Shown piece by piece: positions 1-8,444 of a stretch of DNA of 64,000 nucleotides. The stretch lies in NCBI GenBank assembly GCA_021770825.1, contig JAETQD010000001.1, positions 186,001 to 250,000 on the forward strand, read 5' to 3'. The notes under the pieces are model-generated. The model did no database searches. It was not told the origin of the DNA and was given only the letters and a program-made list of their open reading frames with translations. The stretch is from Clostridium sp. Lineage in GTDB: Bacteria > Bacillota > Clostridia > Lachnospirales > Lachnospiraceae. Position 1 is the stretch's first letter, and every line of letters starts with the position of its first letter. A program made the position numbers and the translations under genes.

Positions 1-14
1 AATAAAATATAAAC

Positions 15-43
15 TTGCGCCTTCCATGGTTTTCCAGTATAAT
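15..43 (+). promoter_or_regulatory. Predicted sigma-A promoter for the PsiE-like gene
   Basis: TTGCGC (15-20) and TATAAT (38-43) are separated by 17 bp, and the ribosome site AAAGGAGGG follows just before the ATG at 70. The -10 box is perfect and the -35 is weak. Confidence 0.55.
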
Positions 44-69
44 ATTCCATTATAAAGGAGGGATTTCAT

Positions 70-624
70 ATGAAGCATTACCCCAACCGACGTGTTCAGA
101 AAGCCCAGCTATTCATTTTGAAAATGTCCCAGTACCTGGAAATTGTCTGCGCCATGATTCTCATTGTCGCTATTCTCATTGCCTTTCTGTCTGTACCCTC
201 GGATCTCCACAGTCTGTTTTTAGATAACGGATTTGATCTGGATGATTTCATCAAGAAAAGCTTTGAACTGGTAATCGGCGTAGAGCTTTTGAAAATGTTC
301 TGCCGCCACGACATTGACTCCGTGGTGGAGGTTTTGCTGTTTGCCGTGGCCAGACAGATCGTCATTGAGCACATGCCCGTCCAGGAATCCCTCATCGGCA
401 TCATTTCCGTTGCCATTCTGTTTGCCATCCGCCGGTTCCTGTTCGTGTCGGCCTTAGATGATCCGGATAAGGCATCCCAGGAGCTTGAAAAGGACAATTA
501 CATCCACCAGCGCGTGGCAGAAGCCATTGCCAAATATAAGAAGGAGGCGGCAGCCACCTCCTTACAGGAAAAAGCATCCCAAACGGTACACACTGCCGGG
601 ATTGACGATCTCGGTTCTGAATAA
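70..624 (+). CDS. PsiE-like (phosphate-starvation-inducible family) membrane protein
   Basis: This is a 184-residue integral membrane protein. After a basic N-terminus there are hydrophobic segments at about residues 22-43, 62-78, 85-100 and 105-123, followed by a charged C-terminal tail rich in Lys, Glu and Ala. The arrangement, including the central segment with EVLLFAVARQIV, resembles the PsiE family, whose biochemical role is not established. The start is fixed by AAAGGAGGG 6-9 bases upstream. It converges on the dipeptidase gene with only 3 bases between the two stop codons and no terminator in between. The family call rests on sequence recollection, not a search. Confidence 0.6.
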   Translation: MKHYPNRRVQKAQLFILKMSQYLEIVCAMILIVAILIAFLSVPSDLHSLFLDNGFDLDDFIKKSFELVIGVELLKMFCRHDIDSVVEVLLFAVARQIVIEHMPVQESLIGIISVAILFAIRRFLFVSALDDPDKASQELEKDNYIHQRVAEAIAKYKKEAAATSLQEKASQTVHTAGIDDLGSE

Positions 625-627
625 CAA

Positions 628-1647
628 TTAAAGGATTTCTTTATAAACACGAAGCACATTTTTATAGAAGATTTTTTCAATCTCCTCTTCCGTGAAGTGC
701 TCGGCACGAAGTTTTTCTTCCAGAAGCGGCATTTTTGAGGCATCTGTCAGCTCAAAGGAAACATGGGTTCCGTCAAAATCGGATCCCAGGCCCACACAGT
801 CAATGCCGCCCACCATGATCATATGGCGGATATGGGCAACCACATCATCCAGGGAAGTCTTTAAAGGGCTTCCCCATTTTTCTCTGTCCCTTAAGAATGC
901 CGGACAGAAATTCATTCCCATGACACCGCCCTTTTCGGCAATGCCGCGAATCATCTCATCGGTTAAATTTCTGGCATGGCCGCAGACAGCTCTGGCGTTG
1001 GAGTGGCTGGCCACAAAGGGCTTTTTCGCATGGGAAATCACATCCAGAATTCCTTTATCGCCCAGATGGGACACATCCACGATCATTCCCAGCCGTTCCA
1101 TTTCCTCCAGAAACTCAAAGCCCCGCTGGGTCAGTCCGAATTCTGTTTCCGGGACAAACTTTTTCGGCACGGAGGAATCGTCATTCATTTCGGCTAACTT
1201 CACCCGGTTGGGATATGCCAGCTCATTCTGGAAATTCCAGGTGAAGGTAAACATCCGTACACCCAGTTCATGGAAAATTCTTAAATATTCCGGCTTTCCC
1301 TCACAGATGGCTCCCTCTTCCATGGTCAGCATGGCGGACATGCGGCCGCTCTTCCAGTTGTTCTCGATGTCCTGATAGCTTCTCACAATCCCAATCCGGT
1401 CCGGATATTTCCGCATTTCTGTAAAAAAGGTATCCGCCAAGCGGAAGGCGTATTCCGGAAGGGGCATAACTCCCCTCAAATCTTCTATATGGGCGAACAT
1501 GGCAAAGTTCTGAATCAGGTAATCTCCCTGTTCCATCTTTTCCAGGTCAATATTTAAATCATTTTTTAAAATCCCGCAGTCCTCTCCTGCGCTCTTTTTT
1601 CCATAAATTTCTGCAATGGTATCGCAGTGCATGTCTGCCACTTTCAT
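628..1647 (-). CDS. Membrane-dipeptidase family (M19) metallopeptidase
   Basis: This is a zinc dipeptidase of 339 residues, the normal family length. Visible metal-site residues are His7 and Asp9 in MHCDT near the N-terminus, Glu110 or Glu111, His194 in DVSH, His215 in ASHSNARAVCGH and Asp290 in GSDFDG. This pattern defines the renal-dipeptidase/M19 fold, which hydrolyses dipeptides, often including D-residues at the C-terminal position. There is no signal peptide, so it should be cytoplasmic. It lies just downstream of a terminator that closes the ABC efflux operon, so it is probably transcribed separately. Confidence 0.9.
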   Translation of the reverse strand: MKVADMHCDTIAEIYGKKSAGEDCGILKNDLNIDLEKMEQGDYLIQNFAMFAHIEDLRGVMPLPEYAFRLADTFFTEMRKYPDRIGIVRSYQDIENNWKSGRMSAMLTMEEGAICEGKPEYLRIFHELGVRMFTFTWNFQNELAYPNRVKLAEMNDDSSVPKKFVPETEFGLTQRGFEFLEEMERLGMIVDVSHLGDKGILDVISHAKKPFVASHSNARAVCGHARNLTDEMIRGIAEKGGVMGMNFCPAFLRDREKWGSPLKTSLDDVVAHIRHMIMVGGIDCVGLGSDFDGTHVSFELTDASKMPLLEEKLRAEHFTEEEIEKIFYKNVLRVYKEIL

Positions 1648-1699
1648 AATCCACTTCTCCCTTTCCCTTTTTGTTTCTCAGGAAAGCACCCGGCCATAG

Positions 1700-1735
1700 G
1701 AAAAGGCAGCAGGTGCTTTCCCCCGCTGCCTTTAT
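1700..1735 (-). terminator. Rho-independent terminator of the efflux operon
   Basis: AAAAGGCAGC (1701-1710) pairs with GCTGCCTTT (1725-1733), leaving a short U tract on the minus strand. It lies 38 bases after the permease stop. Confidence 0.75.
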
Positions 1736-1772
1736 TATAGTATCTGTCTTGCCTTTTGTCACGCAGTTCCTT

Positions 1773-2957
1773 CTATTCACTTCGCAAAGCGTCAATGGGA
1801 TTTAATTTTGCTGCCCGGCTGGCCGGCATGTATCCGAATACAAGACCGATTCCCACGGAAACCGTAAAGGAGATCAGTACTGCCGAGAACGTGGGCGGCG
1901 CATCAATGCCCATGAGTGTGCCGATTCCCGTGCTGGCCAGGGAGCCGACAAGAATTCCGATGATTCCGCCGATGGTGCTGGTCACTGCCGCTTCAATGAC
2001 GAACTGCTGCAGAATCACGCGTTTTTTTGCTCCCAGGGCCTTGCGGATTCCGATTTCCCTGGTCCGCTCCGTCACTGACACCAGCATGATATTCATGACG
2101 CCGACGCCTGCCACCAGAAGGGAGATTCCTGCAATTCCTCCGAGCATCATGGACATCATGGCAATCTGCTCATTTAAGGTGTCCATCAGGGAGCTCATGG
2201 CCGTCACGGAATACAGGTTGTCGCTCTTCATCTTTTCATAGAAAAAATCCTCCAGGGCTTCCGTACAGGAGTCCGTATCACTGATATCGTAGGACGTGAA
2301 AATATAATTGTTGATGATGGCATTCCTGGACATCTTCACAGCCCTGGAATAGGGAATCCACACAAAATCGTCGGTGCAGCCGTCGTCAAAATCCGAGGCA
2401 CTCTCGGTCTGCTGCTCCACTACACCCACAATGGTATAGGAATCGCCGTTCAGTTTTAAATCCTCACCCAGGGCGTTTTCCGTACTTCCGAAAAGCTCTG
2501 ATGCCACATAGGCGCCGATGACAGCCACCTTTCTTCTGGCCAGCATATCGGAATACAGAAGATTTCTTCCGCATTCCATCTCGTAGCCCTTGATATCCAG
2601 GTATTCTTCACTGTATCCGCCCACCGTGGTGGAATCCATGGTATCAGAATCATGCTTTACGGTGGCATTGACCGATACGTTCGGCGTCATATTCTCAAAC
2701 AGGTCTTTATATTCCTCATAAAACTCATAGACCTCGTCCACATCAATACTTCTGGAGGGGAGGGCCGTATATCTGGCTGTGATCTGGTTTACGCCCATGC
2801 TGGCGAAGCTTTCCACCATATAGGACATATATCCGTTGACAATACTCACCAGGATAATGACGGAGGCCACACCGATGATGATTCCCAGCATGGTGAGAAA
2901 GGAGCGCATCTTGTTGCCCCAGATGCTTTTTATGGCCATTTTAAATGATTGCAGCAT
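1773..2957 (-). CDS. MacB/FtsX-type ABC transporter permease
   Basis: This 394-residue permease is the last gene of the efflux operon. It has one transmembrane helix near residues 20-45, a long extracytoplasmic MacB-like domain (about 45-270) and three C-terminal helices forming an FtsX domain (about 275-390) with the family sequence SVTERTREIGIRKALGA. Such permeases do not move substrates through the membrane in the usual way but transmit ATPase motion to the outer face. It overlaps the ATPase gene by 17 bases, suggesting translational coupling. The start has only a weak ribosome site, which fits coupling. Confidence 0.9.
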   Translation of the reverse strand: MLQSFKMAIKSIWGNKMRSFLTMLGIIIGVASVIILVSIVNGYMSYMVESFASMGVNQITARYTALPSRSIDVDEVYEFYEEYKDLFENMTPNVSVNATVKHDSDTMDSTTVGGYSEEYLDIKGYEMECGRNLLYSDMLARRKVAVIGAYVASELFGSTENALGEDLKLNGDSYTIVGVVEQQTESASDFDDGCTDDFVWIPYSRAVKMSRNAIINNYIFTSYDISDTDSCTEALEDFFYEKMKSDNLYSVTAMSSLMDTLNEQIAMMSMMLGGIAGISLLVAGVGVMNIMLVSVTERTREIGIRKALGAKKRVILQQFVIEAAVTSTIGGIIGILVGSLASTGIGTLMGIDAPPTFSAVLISFTVSVGIGLVFGYMPASRAAKLNPIDALRSE

Positions 2958-3660
2958 AGTCTTTCACATCCCCGTCAAAATTGATTTTTCCGTCATGAAT
3001 CCGCACCACACGTCTGGCCTCCTGGGCAATGGAGCTGTCGTGGGTAATCATAACAATGGTGTTTCCCTCACTGTTCAGTTTCTTTAAAAAGTCCAGCACC
3101 TCACGCCCGGTTTTGGAATCCAGGGCTCCGGTGGGCTCATCGGCGAGAATTAAGGACGGGTTCCCCGCCAGGGCTCTGGCAATGGACACTCGCTGCTGCT
3201 GGCCTCCGGAAAGCTGTTTTGGATAGTTTTTCCATTTTTCCTTAAGGCCCACCCGCTCCAGGGACTCCATGGCCCTCTCTCTTCTGTCCCAGGTGTCCAT
3301 TCCGGCGTATAAAAGCGGGAGCTCCACATTTTCCAGAAGATTTAACTTGGGAAGCAGGTTGTACTGCTGGAACACAAACCCGATCATGGTATTGCGGATT
3401 TCTGCAAGCTGATTATCGGTCATGTCGCTGACATCCCGGCCGCCCAGATAATATTCGCCCTCGGTGGGAACGTCCAGAGCCCCGATAATATTCATCAAGG
3501 TGGACTTTCCGCTGCCTGACTTTCCAACAATGGCCACAAATTCACCTTTTTCTATGGTCAGGCTGATTCCATCGTTGGCCCGTACCTCTTCGTCACCCAT
3601 ATAATAGATTTTGTATATGTCTCGCAGATCAATCAGGGGAGTACTTCTTTCTTGTTCCAT
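2941..3660 (-). CDS. MacB-type ABC transporter ATP-binding protein
   Basis: This 239-residue nucleotide-binding subunit carries Walker A GKSGSGKST (about residue 45), the signature LSGGQQQR (about 147), Walker B LILADEPTGALD (about 170) and a switch His in MITHD. The sequence is of the LolD/MacB/FtsE class, which partners with FtsX-fold permeases. A GGGAGG ribosome site precedes the ATG. Upstream, the adaptor gene ends 20 bases away, so the three genes form one transcription unit. Confidence 0.93.
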   Translation of the reverse strand: MEQERSTPLIDLRDIYKIYYMGDEEVRANDGISLTIEKGEFVAIVGKSGSGKSTLMNIIGALDVPTEGEYYLGGRDVSDMTDNQLAEIRNTMIGFVFQQYNLLPKLNLLENVELPLLYAGMDTWDRRERAMESLERVGLKEKWKNYPKQLSGGQQQRVSIARALAGNPSLILADEPTGALDSKTGREVLDFLKKLNSEGNTIVMITHDSSIAQEARRVVRIHDGKINFDGDVKDYAAII

Positions 3661-3680
3661 GGACTGTTTCCTCCCTTCCG

Positions 3681-5495
3681 TTAAGGTCTGCCGCCACCGC
3701 CCGGGCCGCCTCCGGGATTTCCACCCATCTGTCCGCCTCCGGGACCGCCCATCTGGCCGCCTGGGCCGCCCATCTGCCAGGTATTGGTTGTGGTGCTTCC
3801 GGCGCTGGGATCCACATAAACCTCGTCGCCCTCAGAAAGTCCGGAAAGGATTTCCACGTAATCATCGTTGATGATTCCTGTTTCCACGGTCACAGCCACA
3901 AATCCGTCCGGCACATTGCCCTGGCTTCGTTCATGTCCGCCCTGACCCGTCTGGCCGGACTCCTCCCTGTCACCCTCCGGCTCTCCAAAACTGCCCCGGT
4001 CCGCTTCTGCTCCGGCGCCTTTCTCCTCTCCGGATTTCACGTAAACCCGGTTTCCCCTCATCAGGGCTCCCACCGGAATGCAGAGCGCATCGGAGGAACT
4101 GTCCAGAACGATTTCCGCATCCACATTCATACCGGGAAGAAGATCTCCCGTCTCATCGAGGGTTACGGTCACCGGATAGTTGGTGACGCCGTTGGAGTAG
4201 CTGCTTTCCAGGCTCACGTTGGTAACCGTGCCCGTAAAGGTCTCTCCCTCCACGGCATCGGCTGTGATATTCACCTGCTGGCCCACCTTCACGCTTCCCA
4301 CGTCCAGCTCATCCACCGACATGGAAAGGGTCATGGCCGACAGATCGTAAATCACTGCCATGGCTGTGGTTCCATTGCTGCTTTTTGTAATTTTATCACC
4401 CACCTTGGCATTTTTTGTGATGACGGTACCGGAAATGGGCGCCGTAATGGTGTAATCCTCAATGTTGTCCTGGGTGTTGGAAAGCTTGTTTTCTGCATTC
4501 TCCACATTGTCGTTGGCCGACTCCAGGCTGTCCTCAAAGCTCTTTAAGTACTTTTCTGCCGACCTGGCTGTGGCCGTAAATAACGGTGTTCCCACGGTCA
4601 CATAGCTTCCCTCGGTAACTAAAAGCGTCTCCACCTCCAGACTGTTCTGTCCGGAAAGATCGGCCGACATGGACACCTCGGTTTTGGGGGTAAAGGTTCC
4701 TTCTGCGCCGCACACAAACTCTCCCACTGCGGCTGTGGCCTGGGTTAAGGTTGTGAGTCCGCCGGGATTTGCAGTTTCAATGGTGACAGCCTTCACCAGG
4801 CGGCCGCCGGAAAGGGCTTCTTCCATGCTGCTGACCGCAGTCACCGTTCCTGTGATCTGCTCTCCGGTGTCCTCCAGCGTGAGGATGGCCTCGCTTCCCA
4901 CAGAAATCAGATCTGCCTCTGCCGAAAGGAAGGGCACCACTAACTTCATGGTGGAGTCGTCAAACACGTCTGCAATCTTCGTGCCGTTTCCCACCTTGTC
5001 GCCCTCTTTCAGATAGATGGTTTTCAGATATCCCGTGCTGGTGGCCTTATATGTATTGCCGGAAAGTTTGCTGACAGCCTCGCTGTAATCTTCCCTGGCC
5101 GTTTCCTGATTTTCCTTCGCCCGCAGAAGACTGGTTTCTGCGGAACTTAAGTCTGTGTCCATGGAGGAGGCGTCAATTCGGTACAGCACCTGGCCCTTCT
5201 CCACCACATCTCCTTCCTCGAATAAGGCCTCCAAAACCGCTCCCTCCACCAGGGAGGTCACCTCATAGGTGTCCTTGGGCGACAGGGAGCTGGATGCTGT
5301 AAGTTCCGATGAGATATCCATTCTGGTGACCGTGGCCGTCTGCACCTCTTTGGCTGAAGCCGCTGTCTTTTTTGCCTGGTTTCTTTTATAGAAGGCAAAT
5401 CCTCCGAGTCCGGCAATGAGCACCACTGCCAGAATCAGAATGATCTTTTTTCCTTTTTTTCTTTTCCGCTTTTTATGAGTCCTGTTCTCTTCCAT
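3681..5495 (-). CDS. HlyD/MacA-type efflux adaptor with Gly-rich tail
   Basis: At 604 residues this is longer than a typical MacA-type adaptor (about 370-400). It has a basic N-terminus, one membrane anchor (about 18-34), a first barrel-sandwich half with DISSELTASSSLSP, a duplicated lipoyl-like region with a coiled hairpin (around 300-350: SAEKYLKSFEDSLESANDNVENAENKL) and a beta-barrel domain. A low-complexity charged stretch interrupts the C-terminal part (about 505-545), and the protein ends in a Gly/Pro/Met-rich tail of about 30 residues with repeated GGPGGQM units. In Gram-positive bacteria such adaptors work with MacB-like pumps without an outer-membrane channel. The tail may be a cell-wall spacer (inference). 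Confidence 0.88.
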   Translation of the reverse strand: MEENRTHKKRKRKKGKKIILILAVVLIAGLGGFAFYKRNQAKKTAASAKEVQTATVTRMDISSELTASSSLSPKDTYEVTSLVEGAVLEALFEEGDVVEKGQVLYRIDASSMDTDLSSAETSLLRAKENQETAREDYSEAVSKLSGNTYKATSTGYLKTIYLKEGDKVGNGTKIADVFDDSTMKLVVPFLSAEADLISVGSEAILTLEDTGEQITGTVTAVSSMEEALSGGRLVKAVTIETANPGGLTTLTQATAAVGEFVCGAEGTFTPKTEVSMSADLSGQNSLEVETLLVTEGSYVTVGTPLFTATARSAEKYLKSFEDSLESANDNVENAENKLSNTQDNIEDYTITAPISGTVITKNAKVGDKITKSSNGTTAMAVIYDLSAMTLSMSVDELDVGSVKVGQQVNITADAVEGETFTGTVTNVSLESSYSNGVTNYPVTVTLDETGDLLPGMNVDAEIVLDSSSDALCIPVGALMRGNRVYVKSGEEKGAGAEADRGSFGEPEGDREESGQTGQGGHERSQGNVPDGFVAVTVETGIINDDYVEILSGLSEGDEVYVDPSAGSTTTNTWQMGGPGGQMGGPGGGQMGGNPGGGPGGGGRP

Positions 5496-5509
5496 ACTCT
5501 GCCCTCGCT

Positions 5510-6604
5510 TTAATAATCTCCAACCACATCCACGGCTGTGTATGTGGCATTTTCATCGTTTCCGCTCTTTTCCCAGACAATGGCCACATCGTCCCCAACC
5601 TGGAAATCTCCGTATACGGAGAATAAATACTGAAGCTCAGAGTTGTTTAACCGGAACGTATCCCCATCCTCTTCGTTGTCCTGATGATGGGTATTTAATA
5701 CCACGGAAACTGGAGTGAAGGGATCGGTGGAATCGTAGTAGATGGCCTTAATCCGTCCCTCTGTGGCTCCCTTGTTGTCACCGTCATTGGAATAGGCAAA
5801 AATGGTCTTTGTTTCCTCATGATAGTAAACCACCGTGGCGTAGTCATTGATCTCTATTTCATCGGAACCCTCGCCGTTTAAGAACATGGTGGCATTTTTT
5901 AAGGAAAACGGCACCAGATCATCTAAATTTCTGCTGTCCTGGTCCAAAATCTTCGGTCCCTTTAAGCTGTTGTCCAGAATGGAGGAGGTGTTCACCTCTC
6001 CGTCTGTGTTATAGGAAAGATCAAAGACCTGGCTGCCGTACTGGCCGCCGTTTTTCGTTTTGACCTTCATCAGGTTATAAAACAGGTTGATACAGTCCTC
6101 CTTGGTAAGGACCTCATCGGCATCCCGGTAGATGTCGGAATCCAGGGAAAGGCCGGAAAACTTCGCCATGCGGTTTTCATTTAAGTTCCCTGCAAAATCC
6201 TCGTTGGTATATCCAAGAAGTCCCAGCACCGCCCTGGCTGCATCCCTTAAAGTCACCGGGTCCTCCGGCTTAAAGCTGCCGCCCAGATATCCCACCATCC
6301 ATCCGTTGGAGGAGGCGGTCCTGATGTCGGAGGCATATTCACTTTCCCCTGACACATCGGCAAACACGGACACGTTGCTGGTGGTCTTTGCCGTCTGATG
6401 ATATTCGGAAGCGTTCACAAGCATTCTTGCAAACTCCTCTCTTGTCACATTGGCCTGGTAGCTGCTGGTGGTTAAAATTCCCAGAAGGCTTACCACCTTC
6501 CGTCTCATCTCAAAGGTACTGGTGGCCCCATAGGCATTCACCGTCATTCCGGCCGACACGGCACACACTGCCGCAAGCACAGCCATTTTCTTTCCCTGAA
6601 GCAT
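5510..6604 (-). CDS. S-layer-homology (SLH) domain secreted protein
   Basis: This 364-residue protein starts with a signal peptide (basic MLQGKK, hydrophobic core, likely cut after NAYGA). Residues about 50-160 contain SLH-type repeats with REEFARML, VSVFADVSG, WMVGYLGGSFKPEDPVTLRDAARAVLGLLGY, typical for binding pyruvylated cell-wall polymer. The remaining 200 residues, rich in Asp, Asn and aromatic residues, match no domain I recognise. It is the first gene of the operon and is followed after 14 bases by the adaptor gene. A wall-bound partner of the efflux system is a reasonable inference; substrate unknown. Confidence 0.82.
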   Translation of the reverse strand: MLQGKKMAVLAAVCAVSAGMTVNAYGATSTFEMRRKVVSLLGILTTSSYQANVTREEFARMLVNASEYHQTAKTTSNVSVFADVSGESEYASDIRTASSNGWMVGYLGGSFKPEDPVTLRDAARAVLGLLGYTNEDFAGNLNENRMAKFSGLSLDSDIYRDADEVLTKEDCINLFYNLMKVKTKNGGQYGSQVFDLSYNTDGEVNTSSILDNSLKGPKILDQDSRNLDDLVPFSLKNATMFLNGEGSDEIEINDYATVVYYHEETKTIFAYSNDGDNKGATEGRIKAIYYDSTDPFTPVSVVLNTHHQDNEEDGDTFRLNNSELQYLFSVYGDFQVGDDVAIVWEKSGNDENATYTAVDVVGDY

Positions 6605-6658
6605 AGAAATTCTCCTTCCAAATTAAACCTGGTAAAAATTTATCAGATGGATGTGTTG

Positions 6659-6690
6659 AAATTGTGAAAAACAGGGACAAAATTGTGAAA
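6659..6690 (-). promoter_or_regulatory. Pair of 11-bp direct repeats upstream of the SLH efflux operon
   Basis: AAATTGTGAAA occurs at 6659-6669 and again at 6680-6690, exactly 21 bp apart, or two helical turns. Read toward the operon, the repeats are TTTCACAATTT. The spacing suggests a dimeric activator such as an OmpR/PhoB-type response regulator. This is inference from the repeat alone. Confidence 0.45.
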
Positions 6691-6710
6691 TTTCTTTGTC
6701 CAAAGAGCGG

Positions 6711-6745
6711 CAAAAGTCCGGCCCCCAAAAAAGGGCCGGACTTAA
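6711..6745 (-). terminator. Terminator downstream of cardiolipin synthase
   Basis: AAGTCCGGCCC (6714-6724) pairs with GGGCCGGACTT (6733-6743), and the minus strand continues with four U residues. It lies about 95 bases after the cls stop. Confidence 0.8.
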
Positions 6746-6768
6746 TACGGTACAATATCTAATTCCGC

Positions 6769-6820
6769 CGGAGGCTGCGCATCTGGTTTCTGCGCTCGCC
6801 GCAGAAATCCAGGCGCTAAA
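6769..6820. other. Imperfect stem-loop between cls and its terminator
   Basis: GCGC (6777-6780) with CTGGTTTCTGCG pairs with CGCAGAAATCCAG and GCGC (to about 6816), one bulged base, loop of five. It has no U tract and no ORF. It could be an mRNA 3-prime stabilising structure or a relic of a small repeat; no second copy was noticed in this window. Confidence 0.4.
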
Positions 6821-6838
6821 TTCCGCCTGCGGGCATGG

Positions 6839-8416
6839 TTACATGAGAGGAGCGATGAGCCTTAAGGCCCGTCCGCAGAATCTGTGGAGGACCGGAAGTG
6901 CTTCATAGCTATCCAGAGTCATTCTGACACAATCCCTCAGGGTTTGGTCAAAATCTGCCTTGATATCCCCCACCACAGGATTTTCGTAAATATAGACTGC
7001 ACACTCAAAATTCAGGTACTGGCTTCTGAAGTCCATGTTGATGGAACCCACCACTGCCTTTTCATCATCGCTGACAAAGGTTTTCGAGTGGACAAAGCCA
7101 GGCAGATACTCATAAATCTTCACACCTGCCTCAATGAGCTCCGGATAGTAGGAATGGGCCAGCATAAAGGCATACTTTTTATCCGGAATGTGCGGCATGA
7201 CAATTACTGCATCCACACCCCGTTTCGCCGCAAAGGAAAGGGCTGTCAGCATATCGTCGTCCAGAATCAGGTAAGGAGTCATAATATAAACGTACCGTTT
7301 GGCCTGATAAATCATGTCCAGATACACCTGATGGCTCACAGGCTCCCCGTCCAGGGGACTGTCGGAAAAGGGAACCGCAAAGCTGCTCATGTTGAGAACC
7401 GACATGCCGGGAAAAGATGCCGTTTCCAGAAACCTTCCGAAATCATAGTCATGCTCCGGCCTTGTTGTGCAGACACACCACATCTGCAAAAACATCACCG
7501 TAAAGCTTTTGACGGCTTCTCCCTTTAAGCGGATTGCATTGTCCTTCCAGTGGCCGAACCGCACCTTCCGGTTGATATACTCATCCGCCAGGTTCACGCC
7601 CCCGGTATAGGCCGTATGGCCGTCGATCACAAGAATCTTCCTGTGGTCCCTGTTGTTCTGGCTGGTGGACACCGCCGGGCGGATGGGATTAAAAATCCGG
7701 CAGCGGATTCCCTTTTTCTCCAGCTCCTTCGGATAATCATGGGGCAGGTTGGAAAAGGAATTCATTCCGTCATATAAAACCCTTACGTCCACTCCAGCCT
7801 TTGCCTTGGCCTCCAGAAGGGCCAGAATGCTGTCCCACATGACGCCGGGCTGGATGATGAAATATTCCAGGAATATGAATGTTTCCGCCGCCTCAAGCTC
7901 CTTTAAGAGATCGGCAAAGAAATCCTCTCCCAGGGGAAAATATTTAAAGTTGGTCCGGTCATACACCGGAAATCCGCCGGACTGGCTTAAATACCGGCTT
8001 AAATTGGCGTTGCTTTTGCTTTTCCGCTCCAGCTTTTTATATACGTCCTCATCCTGTGCAAGGTAATGTCCGGTTCTGGACTGGATGTCGGAAATTCTCC
8101 TGGCCACGATCTTTGTCTCCATCTGGAGCTGGACAAACACATAAAACAGTCCTCCAAACACCGGAAACAAAAGCACCGGAACCAGCCAGGCCATTTTAAA
8201 ACTGGCATTCTGCTTTTCATTGAGAATCCGCACAGCCAGAGCCGCGCTCACAAAGCCGAAAGCACTGTATCCGTAAGCCTGGTACTTATCGTCCAGCCAC
8301 AGGTAAATCCAGAGTAAAACTGTAATCTGGAGGGCTGTAAACAGAATAAAGAAGGTGGTACGGCCAAAGACAAGCCGGACCAGGCCGCGTTTTCCCTTTC
8401 CCTTCACATCTTCCAT
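6839..8416 (-). CDS. cls: Cardiolipin synthase (phospholipase D family)
   Basis: This 525-residue membrane enzyme condenses phosphatidylglycerol into cardiolipin. Two or three N-terminal helices (about 15-35, 40-60, 70-95) precede two PLD phosphodiesterase motifs: HRKILVIDG (about residue 255) and HSKTFVSDD (about 440), each followed by GG or GS and an Asn, as required for the paired active site. The ATG at 8416 is preferred over the longer frame beginning at 8455 because GGAGG lies seven bases before it and the longer form would overlap metY. It has a good terminator downstream. Confidence 0.93.
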   Translation of the reverse strand: MEDVKGKGKRGLVRLVFGRTTFFILFTALQITVLLWIYLWLDDKYQAYGYSAFGFVSAALAVRILNEKQNASFKMAWLVPVLLFPVFGGLFYVFVQLQMETKIVARRISDIQSRTGHYLAQDEDVYKKLERKSKSNANLSRYLSQSGGFPVYDRTNFKYFPLGEDFFADLLKELEAAETFIFLEYFIIQPGVMWDSILALLEAKAKAGVDVRVLYDGMNSFSNLPHDYPKELEKKGIRCRIFNPIRPAVSTSQNNRDHRKILVIDGHTAYTGGVNLADEYINRKVRFGHWKDNAIRLKGEAVKSFTVMFLQMWCVCTTRPEHDYDFGRFLETASFPGMSVLNMSSFAVPFSDSPLDGEPVSHQVYLDMIYQAKRYVYIMTPYLILDDDMLTALSFAAKRGVDAVIVMPHIPDKKYAFMLAHSYYPELIEAGVKIYEYLPGFVHSKTFVSDDEKAVVGSINMDFRSQYLNFECAVYIYENPVVGDIKADFDQTLRDCVRMTLDSYEALPVLHRFCGRALRLIAPLM

Positions 8417-8444
8417 GGCATTCCCTCCAAAGAGTTCCGTCTTC

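Noticed and set aside
2652-3087. Plus-strand frames across the MacB-type genes
   Set aside because: Antisense shadows of strongly conserved permease and ATPase genes with no ribosome sites.
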